Origin: Thuidium tamariscinum
Lineage: Eukaryota; Streptophyta; Bryopsida; Hypnales; Thuidiaceae
Reading direction: 5' to 3'
Assembly: GCA_947034885.2 (NCBI GenBank)
Contig: OX344755.2
Span: 870,501-934,500, forward strand
Length of the DNA: 64,000 nt
The translations under genes were made by a program, and so were the position numbers. Below the pieces are notes generated by a model. That model did not search any database, was not told the DNA's origin, and saw only the letters and a program-made list of their open reading frames with translations. Shown here in pieces: positions 1 through 12,246 of the stretch (position 1 is its first letter; every line of letters starts with the position of its first letter).

Positions 1-649
1 TTATCCATTTTCAATCATTTTGTTAATGTAAATGATCTTTAGCCTGTAATATTGTGTTTTAAATCTATTTTTTTAATTATATAGTTTCAATTAAATAAAT
101 TTTTAGCATACAAATTAGAAAAGATTGACAAGCAAATTTCAAGAATGCAAAATAAAGGTAAAAATAAATATCAATAAATTTTTTTTTAACACATAAGTAA
201 AAATATTGGAAAATAATTTTAAAAATAAAAGTACATGAACTTGATGTTACACTGACCAAAGTATTACATAGACCAATGGCTCAATGGCTCTCTACACCAA
301 TTTTGTAATGAAAATAAACTTTGAAAATTCAATATATATCTTTTGTTCTATCAATCAGAATTTTGTAAATTCTCTTTTGTATATGTACATATACTTTCCA
401 AAGATTTTCTTATAGTACCATCAACTATTTGGCAATTGTCAAGATTCCAATGCAATCACAAACATGCAATTGTCTATCTTAATATGGTATTATGGTAGAT
501 GAATGTGTATGAAAATCATCTATGAATCACTCTAAATAGCTCATGTATAATGTTGACCAACTAAGGTAAGGGGAGAGGGGATAAATTTGATCTTTTAGTG
601 GGTCTTGTTGTAATTAATATTGAATTCATAAACTTCTCAATGGTTGTGG
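1..649. other. AT-rich intergenic DNA, nothing recognised
   Basis: Strongly AT-rich with short homopolymer runs. No convincing coding frame, RNA gene or element end is visible. Confidence 0.6.
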
Positions 650-1066
650 TTGGATCTATTCTTGAATTGAGTAGTGTCTAATGGACTTCTCTCTTTGATA
701 ATGGTTGTGTCTATGCTTGCTAAATTTTGCCAAAATTTTATGTTTGGAAGAATCCTTAAAGTTCATTCAACCATCTTTGTTCATAATGAAGGCACTCTCT
801 TCCACAAAATTACCATTTTTAGCCATCCTAGTTTTAGCAATTCTCCTACTTCACAACTCTAACCATTTACAAGCATTTGATGTAATGAAAGCCTACCTAC
901 AATATGATGTGAAAGTTTTCCCATAATCTACTTGTATGGAAAAAATACCTCCAAACAATCAATAGTTTTCTATATAGTGATACCATCCAAAATATGATGT
1001 GGAAGTTTTTTCCTTTAAGAATTCACAGGGAAAAAAATGTCTTTTATAAGAGTTATTATGTAGTAC
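650..1066 (+). repeat. Dispersed repeat family A, copy 1
   Basis: This segment recurs in diverged form at about 37.06-38.2 kb, 42.84-43.5 kb and, in its downstream half, 31.2-31.45 kb. Shared landmarks are 'ctatgcttg...aaattttgccaaaat', 'ggaagaatccttaa', 'ccatctttgttcataatga', a hydrophobic coding segment and, further on, 'atgatgtggaag'. It includes the uninterrupted TTAA site (756-759) into which the 37.15-kb element inserted in the other copy. Confidence 0.7.
786..926 (+). pseudogene. Signal-peptide-like coding remnant
   Basis: A 46-codon frame begins MKALSSTKLPFLAILVLA and continues with a leucine-rich stretch ending near HLQAFDV. That is the layout of a secretory signal peptide: basic N-end, about 14 hydrophobic residues, then a small-residue cleavage site. 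It stops after only about 15 further codons. The same segment is present, diverged, in the other family A copies and is tandemly amplified at 42.84-43.17 kb. I read it as the first-exon remnant of a secreted-protein gene carried inside a repeat. The mature protein cannot be identified. Confidence 0.4.
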
Positions 1067-1686
1067 CTCTATGACAACTTTTGCAATATTAGAAATATAC
1101 TATAAAATTCATAACAAATTCATACATTGTTAAAAAAATTCAATAGCTCTCTCCAATTCTCACATTTTTCTTTGCATGTAATGTAATTGATTTTATATGA
1201 GAGCAAAAAACAACTTCAAATCTTTTTATAAAAAATTTCTAGTGTTACTCAATAACTCCAAAATCTTAAGTATCTTACAAGTATCAAACATATCTTGTAC
1301 TATTATTGGATATCTTTCTAGTAATGTACAAGTGAATATTTCATTGGGCAGGTATCTTGAATTGCAATATCATGAGGGGCGGGTATTGTGAAGGGCATTG
1401 TGCAAACCTTAGTAAATCAACAATAGGATTTGTTGTAGAATCCCTTCTCTTTCTACAACTCTTTTTCTTGCACAATTCACCTATGTAGTCTTTACACCTT
1501 TAGACATGCCTTCTCATAGTGATTAGGATTTATAGAGTTGTGGTAGTGTGCATTTGCTAGGGTGTGGTCGTGTTGGAGTTTTTTTACTATAATTATTGCT
1601 AGGGTTTGTTCGCATTGGAGTCTTTCTGCTTTTACTACAAAGTTTGTGTGGCCAATTCCATGACATCATTATCTTTTATAAGATAA
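1067..1686. other. Intergenic, nothing recognised
   Basis: AT-rich sequence with no supported gene or element boundary. Confidence 0.5.
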
Positions 1687-2235
1687 TATTATAAGAAACC
1701 CATGTTTTAGGTGACAAATTTTTAGGTGACATTCAATGTCAATTATGTCACAACTTGTGTTCTTATTTCAACGATAATTTTTACCATAACATCTTCATGT
1801 TATGGCAAACATTATCATTAACATAAAAACACAAGTTATGACATCAAATATCACCTAAAATTTTTCATTTAATGTTTTCTATAACATCTTGATGTTATGG
1901 TAGACATTATTGTTGACATGAAATACATTTTGTTACCATGAGAGAAAATCTGAGGCCAGTAGAGGGTCCTTTCAACTATAGTCAAATGTGCAATTAGAAG
2001 AAAAATTAGCCAAAAAAGTAGTCAGAGAATTTGTAAGGTGAGTAGTCAGCATATGTGCCTTGTCAAATTTTGGAGTAAGAAAATATTATTAAAAAATAAA
2101 AATTAATAAATTTTAAATTCCTTGTAATTGCACATTTCACTATAGTTGAAAGGACCTTCTATTGGCCTCAAGTTTTCTCTCATGATAGGATGTCTCCTAG
2201 AATCCATCATCTAAAATATGAATTTTCTATAATAG
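1687..2235. mobile_element. Decayed CACTA-type MITE, interrupted by a second MITE
   Basis: The left part (ATAAGAAACCCATGTTTTAGG) and the right part (2,190-2,235) match the two ends of the intact MITE at 2,945-3,236, with substitutions in the CACTA/TAGTG termini. Internal inverted motifs 'aggtgacatt' and 'aacatcttgatgttatgg' are shared. The homology breaks at 1,936 and resumes at 2,185, exactly around the element at 1,937-2,184. Confidence 0.6.
1937..2184. mobile_element. 248-bp MITE with ~60-bp inverted repeats
   Basis: Ends are CATGAGAGAAAA and TTTTCTCTCATG. The inverted repeats extend about 60 bp with few mismatches and share the core GGTCCTTTCAACTATAGT. There is no coding capacity. It sits inside an older MITE. 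No clear target duplication is visible, so the superfamily is undetermined. Confidence 0.75.
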
Positions 2236-2271
2236 AAATTCACCATTACATGGGTATAAAGCATTGGCATG

Positions 2272-2364
2272 TAAGGCCTTCAAGATTTTAGATGCAAACA
2301 TTATCAAGCTCTTACAAAGCTATCTTGGCATGAAAATCAATAGCAAGACTTTGGAGAAGTTGAG
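2272..2364 (+). pseudogene. Exon-like remnant of an unrecognised gene
   Basis: An open segment reads KAFKILDANIIKLLQSYLG then MKINSKTLEKLR, ending at a good splice donor (AGG|gtatgt). A hydrophobic/charged alternation suggests a helical protein. It may belong with the coding remnant at 3,340-3,749 on the same strand, separated by the MITE at 2,945. I do not recognise the family. Confidence 0.3.
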
Positions 2365-2944
2365 GTATGTTTGTATGAAGCTCTTCCCTCTCAATTGCCT
2401 ATGTTTTTCCTTTCCTTTAGGTTGTTTGTAGAGTGAAGTGTCCTATATATATTGGTCCAATCTTTTTTGATAATAGACCAAGAATGTTTTAGTAGGGCTT
2501 CATTGCAAATATGCTCTTGTAGACTTTTACTTGTAATATGCAAATAAACAACACCTTCTCAATGTCATAAACAATAATGTATATGAGGTAGTAACATTCT
2601 AACATATATTATTCAATTGATATCTAAACTTAGCATTTAAAATTTGATACATTTCCTCCTTTCTTGAAGAGGGAGTATGAATTTCTGTGACACTAACAAA
2701 ATATTAACCAATAACTAAGTCAAGTACAAGTCAATCCTAAGACTTTTAAGTGTAGGTAAATAAGGATTACTCTAAAATATAGAATAAAAAACAAATCATT
2801 TGAATCATGGCATATATTTCAATTTTGTTCTATTGTATGATCATAGGATATCAAAAGCAATTAGAAGAATGTCCAAACTCTTGATACTTTGATTCAAACA
2901 ATGTTGTATACATTATTGCCTAAAACGTTGATGGATGGTAATGA

Positions 2945-3236
2945 CACTATAAGAAATTTGTATTTTAAGTAATAGATTTTAGGTGACATTCAATGTAACA
3001 ACTTGTGCTTTTATGTCAATAATAAAGCCTGTCATAATATTCAGATGTTATCGGGGACATTTTTATTGACATAAAAACACAAGTTGTTACGTTGGATGTC
3101 ACCTAAAATCTGTCACTTAACATTTGCTACAACATCTTGATGTCATGGCGGAATATTATTGCTAATATAAAAACACAAGTTGTTACATTAAATGTCACCT
3201 AAAATTTATCACCTAAAACATGGGTTTCTTATAGTG
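2945..3236. mobile_element. 292-bp CACTA-type MITE with TGA target duplication
   Basis: The termini are CACTATAAGAAA and TTTCTTATAGTG, flanked by TGA at 2,942-2,944 and 3,237-3,239. The 3-bp duplication and CACTA/TAGTG ends are the hallmarks of CACTA elements. Subterminal motifs (aggtgacatt; aaaacacaagttgttac) are repeated inverted within it. It is non-coding and therefore non-autonomous. Confidence 0.85.
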
Positions 3237-3339
3237 TGATGATTAGCACGGTTTGATTGAACTTGCAATATTTTGTTCTTATTTTATTTATTTTTATATG
3301 GCAATTATTAACTTGTCTAAAAAAATTTAGAAACATCAC

Positions 3340-3749
3340 ATGCATATACCATTGTTGGCATCCTTTGCTATCTTTGCCAAAGCTTTGGTCAACTTACATG
3401 ATGTGGAACCAACAAATCATGTAGAGAAAGAAGAGCTAGTGAAGAAGATATCTCTTGAAAAGACCCTATTCATGGACTTTGTACAGGAGGGAGTCTCATC
3501 TTTGAGGAGGTATTTGCATTAATGTAAAACAACTTTAAAGGCACTAATTATAAGTGTATTTCTGATGCAAAGAGACAAGGAACTAAGAATGCTTTTTTTG
3601 ACCTATTTACTAAGCTTACTAGTCATGAGGATCATCAAACTCTTATCAACTATTTTGACACTCTAAATGATGGTCAATATTACAAACATTTTGGGAATAT
3701 TGCTCTCCTTGGGAAATTACATTTGAAGCTTGTAGACATCAAAGAGTAA
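3340..3749 (+). pseudogene. Frameshifted coding remnant, family unknown
   Basis: Two open stretches in different frames read like one protein. 3,340-3,522 includes HDVEPTNHVEKEELVKK and ends RRYLH. 3,540-3,749 includes ISDAKRQGTKNAFFDLFTKL and DTLNDGQYYKHFG, ending in TAA. Composition is soluble and protein-like, unlike the surrounding AT-rich DNA. The frame change near 3,523-3,539 marks it as broken, unless an undetected small intron lies there. The function is not recognised. Confidence 0.35.
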
Positions 3750-4129
3750 AAAACTTGTATTAGAAGAAAAACTTTTTTGCCACAACCAACTTAAATGCAA
3801 CTAAGTGTCTTATACAACTATCCTATAACTTTAAGTGTCTTTAATTGCACCAAATTGAGTTCCACTATTTTACATTATGGTTCAAAATTATTACAATATT
3901 GTTTTAGTTGCAAAAAAATTGTAGAATAAAGTATAGAAATTGTTTTATTCGCAAAGTAGTCATAAAATGAACTATAGGATTAGGAGAATTGTAATAGAGA
4001 TTCAAATTTAGAATGAATGTGAGCTATTCACCATTCCTTGTTCATTACAACCACCAATGAGAATAAATTTGTGTTTATGGAATCCACTCTCTTGATTTGT
4101 AGTTGTAAAAAACAACTAGGATCTAATTG
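3750..4129. other. Intergenic, nothing recognised
   Basis: AT-rich sequence leading into the motif-rich repeat that begins near 4,130. Confidence 0.5.
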
Positions 4130-6460
4130 CAAGTATAAAATGACAAATAGTCATTTCTTTGTTGCATCTTAGTTGCACCTTAGTCACATCCTAATCACAT
4201 CCTAGTCCCATCTTAGTCGTATTTTAATTGCATTATAATTACAATTTAGTTGTTTCCTAGTCATTTCTTAGTTGCATTTTAGTTGTTTCTGAGCTGCTTT
4301 TGAAGTCATTTCCTCATTGTCTTATATCAACTGCCCATATCAATTGTCAAGAATACCATTAGATTCAATATATAAGACTTGTAATCTTTTCAGTTTTATG
4401 TAATGAATTATTGTAGTCCAAATTCTATTTTTAGTTTTATCCCATTGGTTGTTTTTTCTTGTTAATATATAGTTTTTACCAATTAGGAGCATAGTTGTAG
4501 AACTTATATTGTCTAGTTACCAATCATGTACTATATTGGTATTCTAAGAGTTAGTTTCCTATTGGCAGTTGGGTGATTGCAAGAAACACTTGTCCTTTTT
4601 TTTGTCCCCTTGACCTTTAGTAGGTAGTTTTTTGCTCATAACTTTTGCATTATTTGTTTATTTGACTCAAAACTTGAAATGAAGGTTCCTACAAAAGTTT
4701 TAAATTTTGTGTAATTTTTTCAATTTTTTCAAAATTATTTTACTATTTTTTAATTGCCCCCAATTGGGTATCTACTTTGGCCATTTTGGGGGGGTTTTAG
4801 TCCTATTTTTGACCCAAAAATGCAAATTTTGAGATGAAAATTGGCATGCAAGGACCTCACCTAGAGTTACACAAGACCACGAAAAGATTTTTTGAAAATA
4901 CTATACTGTTCAACCTCCACATGTTGTCAAAGTGGCTGACTTTGCGCAAGTGTAGAAAATAGAATTAATTTTTTCCAAAGATGAAATTTGTTGGAAAAGA
5001 AAGACCTTCACTTGGAAAAAAAATAGGTTTTTCATTTTCATTTTTTGAACTTTTTTACTGTTTTTACCAAATTAGTGAAAAAAGAGCTATTTTCATTGTA
5101 TTTTCCATTGTCTATAACATTTAGAGAAAAAATTTCTTAGGTCTGAATTTCAAGAGACATTATATTCTCATTGCTTTTCAAATTATCCATATGTTTTTCA
5201 ATTTAAAAAAAATTTATTCCAAAAGTCACATGACTGACAAGACTCACTAATTTTGAGCCATTTTGAGCCAAAACCGGTAAGTGTTTCTTGCAATGACCTA
5301 GTTATATAAGTTGTTCGGTTGGCCTTATATGTTGTGGATTGCAATTGTGTTTTTTAGTTGAGCTTAAGAGAGAAAGGCACTCCTAATCAATTGGAAGTAA
5401 AAGAATTGTGTTAGTATTTTTGGCTTTGATTAATATAAAGTATATTTGCCATTGTGAGTGTTGATTATGTATGTGCTCAATTGGGAGAATTGTGTGATGT
5501 GTTCAATATGATTGATGTTACATATTGAGCCAATTAGGATTGTTGAGTAACTATAAATGGAATGATAATTGGAGAATTGGATGAAGCTTGTGTGGATTTA
5601 ATAGAATGGAAATCAATTGAGTTGTAAACTATAGTAGATGATGTATTTTGGTAACTACAAGTGTCTGAGAATAATCAATTGGAAATGGATTGAGTTGGTT
5701 GTATGTGAAATCACAAGAATAAAGGTGTTTGTGAGATAATCTAGAATTAAGAGCAACAATTAGAAAGAAATATTTGTAAAGTGAAAACAAAAATAATTGG
5801 ATGTGGAAATTGTATTAAATCAATTGAAGATAGGATCTTGAGAATTGAAAGAATAAATCAGAAAGCCTAAATAGGAATTCAGTTTAAGCAATATAAGAGT
5901 GGTAAAATTAATTATGAGAAACATACCAATTGAAATAAATTAAGGGGACAGAATACATATAGCTGAGAATACCAATTGAGAAAGATGATGCAAGTTACTA
6001 TAAGTTTGTTGTAAAAGAGTATCAATTGGAAATTTCAACATAAGACAAGTGTTAAATATTGAAGGAGAGAACAACTGAAAAAAAAAAAAAAAAAAGACTC
6101 CAACAATAATTGATATGATAAGCGGTTCTATATCAATAGTATATTGATATGTAAAATGAAATTTGTATATTCATAATCTTGCAATTGGCATCCATTGGAT
6201 AAATTTTCAAAATCTACTCTAGAATCACAAATAAGTCACAAATAAGTTGCAATGAAGTTGCACATAACTACATAAGTAGAAAATAAGCATCAATAAAATT
6301 GCAAATAAGTCACAAACAAGTCGTAAATAAGTTGCAAACAAATCATAGATGACTTGCAAACAAGTCATAAATGCTTAGCAAGTGAGTTGCAAAGGAGTTG
6401 CCAACAAGTTGCAAAATTCATTAATTGAGTTGAGACAACAGATACCACATCAACAACTAT
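4130..6460. repeat. Dispersed repeat family B with inverted GTTGCA/AGTCAC motif arrays
   Basis: The left part (4,140-4,330) is a degenerate array of 'ttagttgca' and 'agtcacatc'. The right part (6,220-6,420) is a degenerate array of the reverse-complement-like 'gcaaataagt' and 'agtcacaaac'. A short copy with both arrays lies at 36,100-36,690, sharing 'atataaaacttgtaa' and 'ataccacatca'. The long copy here also holds the foldback element at 4,571-5,299, an A-run near 6,078-6,095, and about 0.9 kb without recognisable genes. The inverted motif arrays suggest a non-autonomous DNA element, but its exact termini are unclear. Confidence 0.5.
4571..5299. mobile_element. Foldback DNA element (family GGGTSATTGC) with AGTT duplication
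   Basis: The ends are GGGTGATTGCAAGAAACACT and, inverted, AGTGTTTCTTGCAATGACCT, flanked by AGTT on both sides (4,567-4,570; 5,300-5,303). Internal sequence shares 'cataacttttgcatt' and a 'ggggttttag' segment with the copies at 17,169, 21,725 and 35.7 kb. It has no coding frame. The 4-bp duplication is consistent with the 17-kb copy. Confidence 0.7.
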
Positions 6461-7216
6461 CACTACGACAGGATATGTGGTCTAATTGACAAGAAAATGA
6501 CATTTTTCTGTTAATTGCGGTGTCAATTCGGAGGGGCTGATTCGGACGATGAATTGACAGAGTTCCATCATCTTCACTGTCATTTTGGACATCGATCCAC
6601 GTCATAGTCATCCCATTCTTCCACGTCGGCAGAGCTGGACTTCGTCTTCCATGTCAGCACTGCCTGCGGTAGCAAACTACTACTATTCACTAGTAGTAAA
6701 TCTGGTTTTTTTCAATGATCTTTTTCTTTCATCGACTGCTGCTTCGACATGTCTAAATATATTTGACCATCTGCTTTCGACACGTGGGTACATGATATGG
6801 TGACAAATTTTGCACTAATTTTAACTATTAAGCTTACTGTCCATGCCAGCTTACATGCATGCACTGATTTCACGAAGAAGGCAGTAAAAATTAGAACATT
6901 TCACTCAGTCAATAAATCATTTAAAAAACGCATGCTTTAAAAAGACGTTACATTCCGCACAAACGGATTGACCTTCACAGTTGTTTCTTTGCATTATGGC
7001 TAGTACTGTTAACGTGAAATGCATGTACTGTGTTCAATACATTCACTATCACTTCAAATGCATTGCGGCATTGTTCAATACACATGAAGTTCAGGACACC
7101 CTTTCTTCATTTACTATCAATATAGTACTACTAGCTACGTGAAAGGCAAATTCACAAGCCCATGTCTTGGTCCGTCCAAAATAAACCACCATGAGCCTCT
7201 ACAAATACTACCTCTC
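6461..7216. promoter_or_regulatory. CACTA left terminal and subterminal region
   Basis: This region contains the terminal CACTA sequence and repeated short motifs in both orientations (AATTGACA / TGTCAATT, AATGACA). In En/Spm elements such subterminal repeats are the binding sites of the TnpA protein. That role is inferred here from position and repetition. The 3' end of the tnpA-like gene abuts at 7,217. Confidence 0.5.
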
Positions 7217-10200
7217 TTATTCTCTATAGCATCTCGTAATCTGCATAGAAGTTCCATACTCTTCAACCGCATTTCCCTCACATGTGCTTCCCTTTCTTCT
7301 TCGGACGACCAGGTCGCCAAACAGCTCCACTTCCTGTAGATTGTAGGGCACCTCCAATTTCCTTAAATGAAATGTTCACGTCCGACAACAACTTCAATAA
7401 CATTGGCAACTAAAAAAACAAGAAACAAAATTCTACACGAAAATTTAAATTCACTAACTTTTACATGTACATAACAAGAGCGCAAACTGTGGTTCATGGA
7501 CAGCATGACATTCAGTGGACGTAAACATACCGGCATTTTCTGAAGATCAATTCCTCCGGCTGATTCTTGGATTGGTTCACTTTTGTTGTCTATTTCAAAT
7601 TCTTTTGAACCGCTGGTGCCGACCAATCCCACACTCCTCTGACCCTTCAATGCTTCCAGACGCTGCATCAAATTCTTCACCAGCGGGTGCTCTACTATGA
7701 CTTTCTCCGACAGCATGGATATATGTCTTACTCCCACACCTTTCTCTATGTTCACTCCAGCACTTCTCCCTGCACAGTTCACTTCCATTCCTGCACAATC
7801 TGCATCCTCATCCGTTTCAGGATCAATGCTGCAGTCATGAGATCGATTTCTAGGATGCCGATTCCTTCCTGACACATCCAATAGCAGGCCTCCACCATCT
7901 TCGATTTGAAACATAGGATTGTTGTTAGTCTTCTTTACTCTCGATCGACCTCCGTAACCCTTATCACGAGCCATTTCAACTCTAATTTCTTTTGGCTCTG
8001 GCGATCTCCTCAGCCTTCTCCTCAATCTCTCTCTAACTCCCACCTCCCCTGAAGGCCCAGTTCTTCCGAAGTTTACCCGGCTGGCATTCGCTCTCCTACA
8101 ATTCTCTGATTTCTTTATAGAGGCTGGGTTGTCCAGTTGCTTTTCCAGCGTTTTCCACGAGCGGTCCGACAGGAGTTCAGGTTTTCCTTCATTATTTCGC
8201 ATTCTCTTCCACAATTCAACTCTCCTTAGAGTCAGCCCGCGTGCTATGACCTCCTTGACGTAAGCAAACTTCATTGGTGCACTATACTCCCATGTATCTT
8301 GAATCCGGATGCCAAGTTCTGCCACAGCGCCCTCAAGCTGCTGATTAATATTTCCTATAGCTGGGTCCAGTTCTCTAGACAATAACATCAATTCCTTCCT
8401 CCAATCCCCGACTCCCACACCATACGGCTTCATTGTAAATTCATCCACCAGAAGATAATTTCGACGGAGACCTTCTTTGCGACGCCTGTTGCCTTCTCTC
8501 TCCCTTGCTGCCTGTGCCTGTCTCCTCTCTTGTCTTTTAGTTGATTCATCATCGTAGACATATTCTTGCACGTGTGGTCCTTCACTGTGATCTTCAATGT
8601 CTGTGTCCTCCATTTCATCACGGGGTCCTCCTTCTTCGCTTTCAGCACTGATGTTGTCGTTCGGGTCATCGTTGTAGAAACTGAACCTTTCACCCGGTGT
8701 CTCTGATGGTTGTCCAAATGTTTCAACTTCATCTTCTCTATTGATTTCGTCAGGTTCTTCATGACCCTGTAAAACAACGGACCAGTTTTCAAATTACAAA
8801 ATCCGGACATTTCAACACTGGAAGCTTTGGATCTTCTAGCCAGAGGGCTAGTGGTTCAAAAGCACAACTAGAATTAGACTAGAAAGGGGCTCATGGTTCA
8901 AAAGAAGGGCTAGAGAGGGACGTTTCTAACCCTGGATTACCATTTCAAAGTTTCCAGTTAAAATTATTTATTTTAGACGCAAATTTAAATTAACATGGGT
9001 AATACGACTAATATGAACAACAAACTGTATGACTCTAGACAATTCTACAACACCATCGAAGCAATGCATTTTTTTAAGATAAGATTAAATCGATGAAAGG
9101 GCTTACAATTCTGTTGTCGGCAGCTGCACCTACTCCAGGTGATACACCATCTGATTGCGAATCGAAGTTCCTTCTCGACACTAATGAAGGACTCCCTCTT
9201 CCTCTTTGGTTGTTTCGACCTTCCGTACCTCCAATACCGTTATGAATTTATCCTGCAGTAGCCTGCACATTCAGAGAAACTGGCGACATAGATTCGTCAA
9301 CTTCATTCTGGCTACTTGAAGGCCTGTTTGGTGAGAGCCGAGATGGGAGTCGGGACCCTGGAGATTTCAATGCAGTGCCTGCTTCTCGATTCACATGGCC
9401 AGAAATGTCTGGTACTCTTGATGCTGAAACATTAAGCAACCCTGCCATGCGCAACTGTTAGCACTAGGCCACCACAGAATGTATCTAATTCTTGCTCACT
9501 TAGGATGGTGCTCACTTAGGACGGTGCAGACAAAGGTTTAGGACCTTGTACTACAGAATTCACCAAATACATTATGAAGTAATTCATTCTCACATATAGT
9601 TCACACGTGAACATAAACTTAGTCACGCATCCAATAGCTGCTTACCATTTCTATGTGATGCTAATATGCAGGAAAGGCTAGAATCTCACCTCCTCGTCCT
9701 CCGTTACTATGTCCTTCTTTACCTTGAGGGATTTCCTCCAGTTCTTCACGATGCCTTCGTCCAGAAGATGAGGAAGCCCTCCTAGAAGTCCCTCCCTCTA
9801 TGAATTGACTACTTTGCTGAACGGCTATACGGTTGGACTGAGAACCAATAGTCTGATTGCCTCTGGGTATGGGATTTCCAACAGTCTGAGGGGGCTTGAA
9901 ACGATGTGAAGCACCATTCCGAGGATCTGGAGGACACAATGAAGAAGACACATGTCCCACTGCCGGTGATGTCCTGGGAGTCCCTGAGGTTCGAATTTGA
10001 CTTTCCGGAAAGACATCTGCAGATCCATCCTGCAATGAAGCACTTCGGCTAGACGTGACCTGCTTTTTCCTCCCTCCACGTACATTAGTACCCCTCCCTC
10101 CACGTGGTCCTCCTTGTTCTGCAGAGCCGTTGTCCTCTGTCCATGCTCTGAATGCTTCTGCAGATTTCGTTGCGGTCCTTGAGTTCACCAGCCCTTGCAT

Positions 10201-12246
10201 ACATTCATCTGTAGTTAGTGCATTCAACAAATACTGTACCCGGCTCAAGAAACTCACAATACAACTACTCTTACCTTAAGGTCCATGACTAGCAATTTCT
10301 AAAACAGCGTAAAAATTGGGGCCCTACTTCAAACTAATTATTGCACACACATGCCATACCTCTTCGGTATTTGAGGCTCTCCCTGCCCCTCGCATCTACA
10401 GCACAAAAACCACATACTATTAAATCAGCATTAGGGTTAATGTTCAAATACAAAGTGGTCACTTGCAAGTTCGTCGCATTCACCTTCACTTTGCATGTTC
10501 CATTCTGCATGCGTTCAGCAATCAATGGAACGCACTTACAAACAATATTGACTAAACAGTAATTCAACATACCAGTGCATAAAGCACAATGAAATGGACC
10601 CTCTCATCAGTCATCCAGTGAAGATGAGTGCCGCACTTTGCAACTGTCATTCACAATCATGGCATAACGTACAATTGAAAACAAGTATATGACTATACTT
10701 CTGAAATGCCAACGAAACATTCACAGGATTTCCTATCCACGGCATAAAAATTCCTTCTTTAACAACTCCCACGAACATCTTCACGGCATAAGTCTATGGA
10801 ATTCTTAAACATCTTCATGGAATACTATGGAATTCTTCTTTCGATGATTTGTTCTGTTCATACCTTAATCTCAACATCATACAAAGAATTCATATATTGG
10901 GCTTCTCCATTTTTTTAATTAATAGATCTGCAGCTCGAATACTTAGACAGACAAGCCGGAATGCATGCCAAAAACACTATAGAATTGAAGTGAAACAATT
11001 ACTACAAGAATTATAGATGGCATGTGAAACATTACCGTGGCCGTCAAGGCCCATGTTTGCACTGTTCCTGCCTTTAGTCTCCGAATCAAATTCTCCTCTT
11101 GCCAATCCTGATAGAAGACATCCGACAAATACGCTTTCTGAATTTGGTTCAATTTAATCCGCCCTATTTTTCAGGGTTACAGATTTTGAGATGTAATATA
11201 TCATCTTATAGTAGAAGTCATAATTCTGGCTACTACATTTCACAAGCACTACATGTTCCAGATAAGTAGTCTTGATATAAGTAAGTTACTTACACAAACA
11301 AAAATCACATACGACATGCACTACAGATTGAATGGTTCCGCATTACACTCAAGTGTTTGAATGCCAAATTCCGGCGCCTTCAATTCAGGAGTCATCTCCG
11401 CCACTATTTCTTTCAAAATCCACACGTTCCATATGCAGTTATGCACTCTATGGAACAGATCTTACAGAACACCAAAAGGCTCTACTTTGCTTTAACTTAT
11501 CCTTCAAAATAACCATGCTGAATCCAGTAAAGTACCATGCACTGAAAAGTAGCTTCTCATTCTCTTGAAATAAAATGAGAACAACCGAACAAGTTCCCAT
11601 AGGGCTTTCTTAATAAAAATCTGATAAATGGATCGCTGCATTTCGAAAGTATAAACATATTTCAACGACTGAGCCAAAACAAGGAAACAGCATTGACTGC
11701 AATGTTTAAAATACAAACACGTTTCCTTCGATTCGAAGGCCCACACCAAATCAACAGAAAATATTTCTTCTCTAGAATCCAACAGGACTGTAGTTACTAA
11801 CTACTGTCCTTGTCTCCTATAATTCACAGTAACATTACCTAAACAAGTCCATGACTCTGACTATCAAGAACAAGGAGACTGAAGTACTTATTTGGAAGAC
11901 CGACTTCTGCCTCGAATCCTTGGTATATGGAAGGCCGACTGCCTCTTCTTCTGAGTCCTCCACATCCGCTTCCTCGTCCCCAAATGACTCGGTTTCTTGA
12001 CCATGCGCGGTGCTGTCAGAAGAAGTACTACTCTCTTCTGAGTACGATCTGCAATGGCTTCCCGTGCTTCCTTCACTAGGCGGTATCCACCCTGCCGTGC
12101 TACTGGAACTATTTTGCTTCGCGCCTTTCCTATGACTGCCATCTTCTTCCTCACAGTCCTCACCTCGAATACATGGGGTCGATATCTTTCCTGTAACGAG
12201 CGCCGATCTCGCCTGCTCCAGCGCTTCCGCATTAGGGGCTGCGTAC
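7217..12246 (-). CDS. TnpA-like CACTA protein (plant transposase_24-like), multi-exon, degraded
   Basis: The supported exons in transcription order are 12,246-~11,893, 11,107-11,036, 10,395-10,360, 10,233-9,690, 9,441-9,107, 8,766-7,531 and 7,333-7,217. From 10,233 on, splice phases agree. The 412-codon exon holds the recognisable part: an acidic, charged N-terminal half, then LWKRMRNNEGKPELLSDRSW and a basic segment with NCRRANASRVNFGRTGPSGE, resembling the plant En/Spm Transposase_24 domain, whose family role is binding the element ends. Upstream exons are Ser/Gly/Arg-rich and low complexity. The exon at 9,441-9,107 is broken by an in-frame TAA at about 9,248-9,250. The 5' exons stay open in more than one frame and the start codon is not determined. 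Confidence 0.6.
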
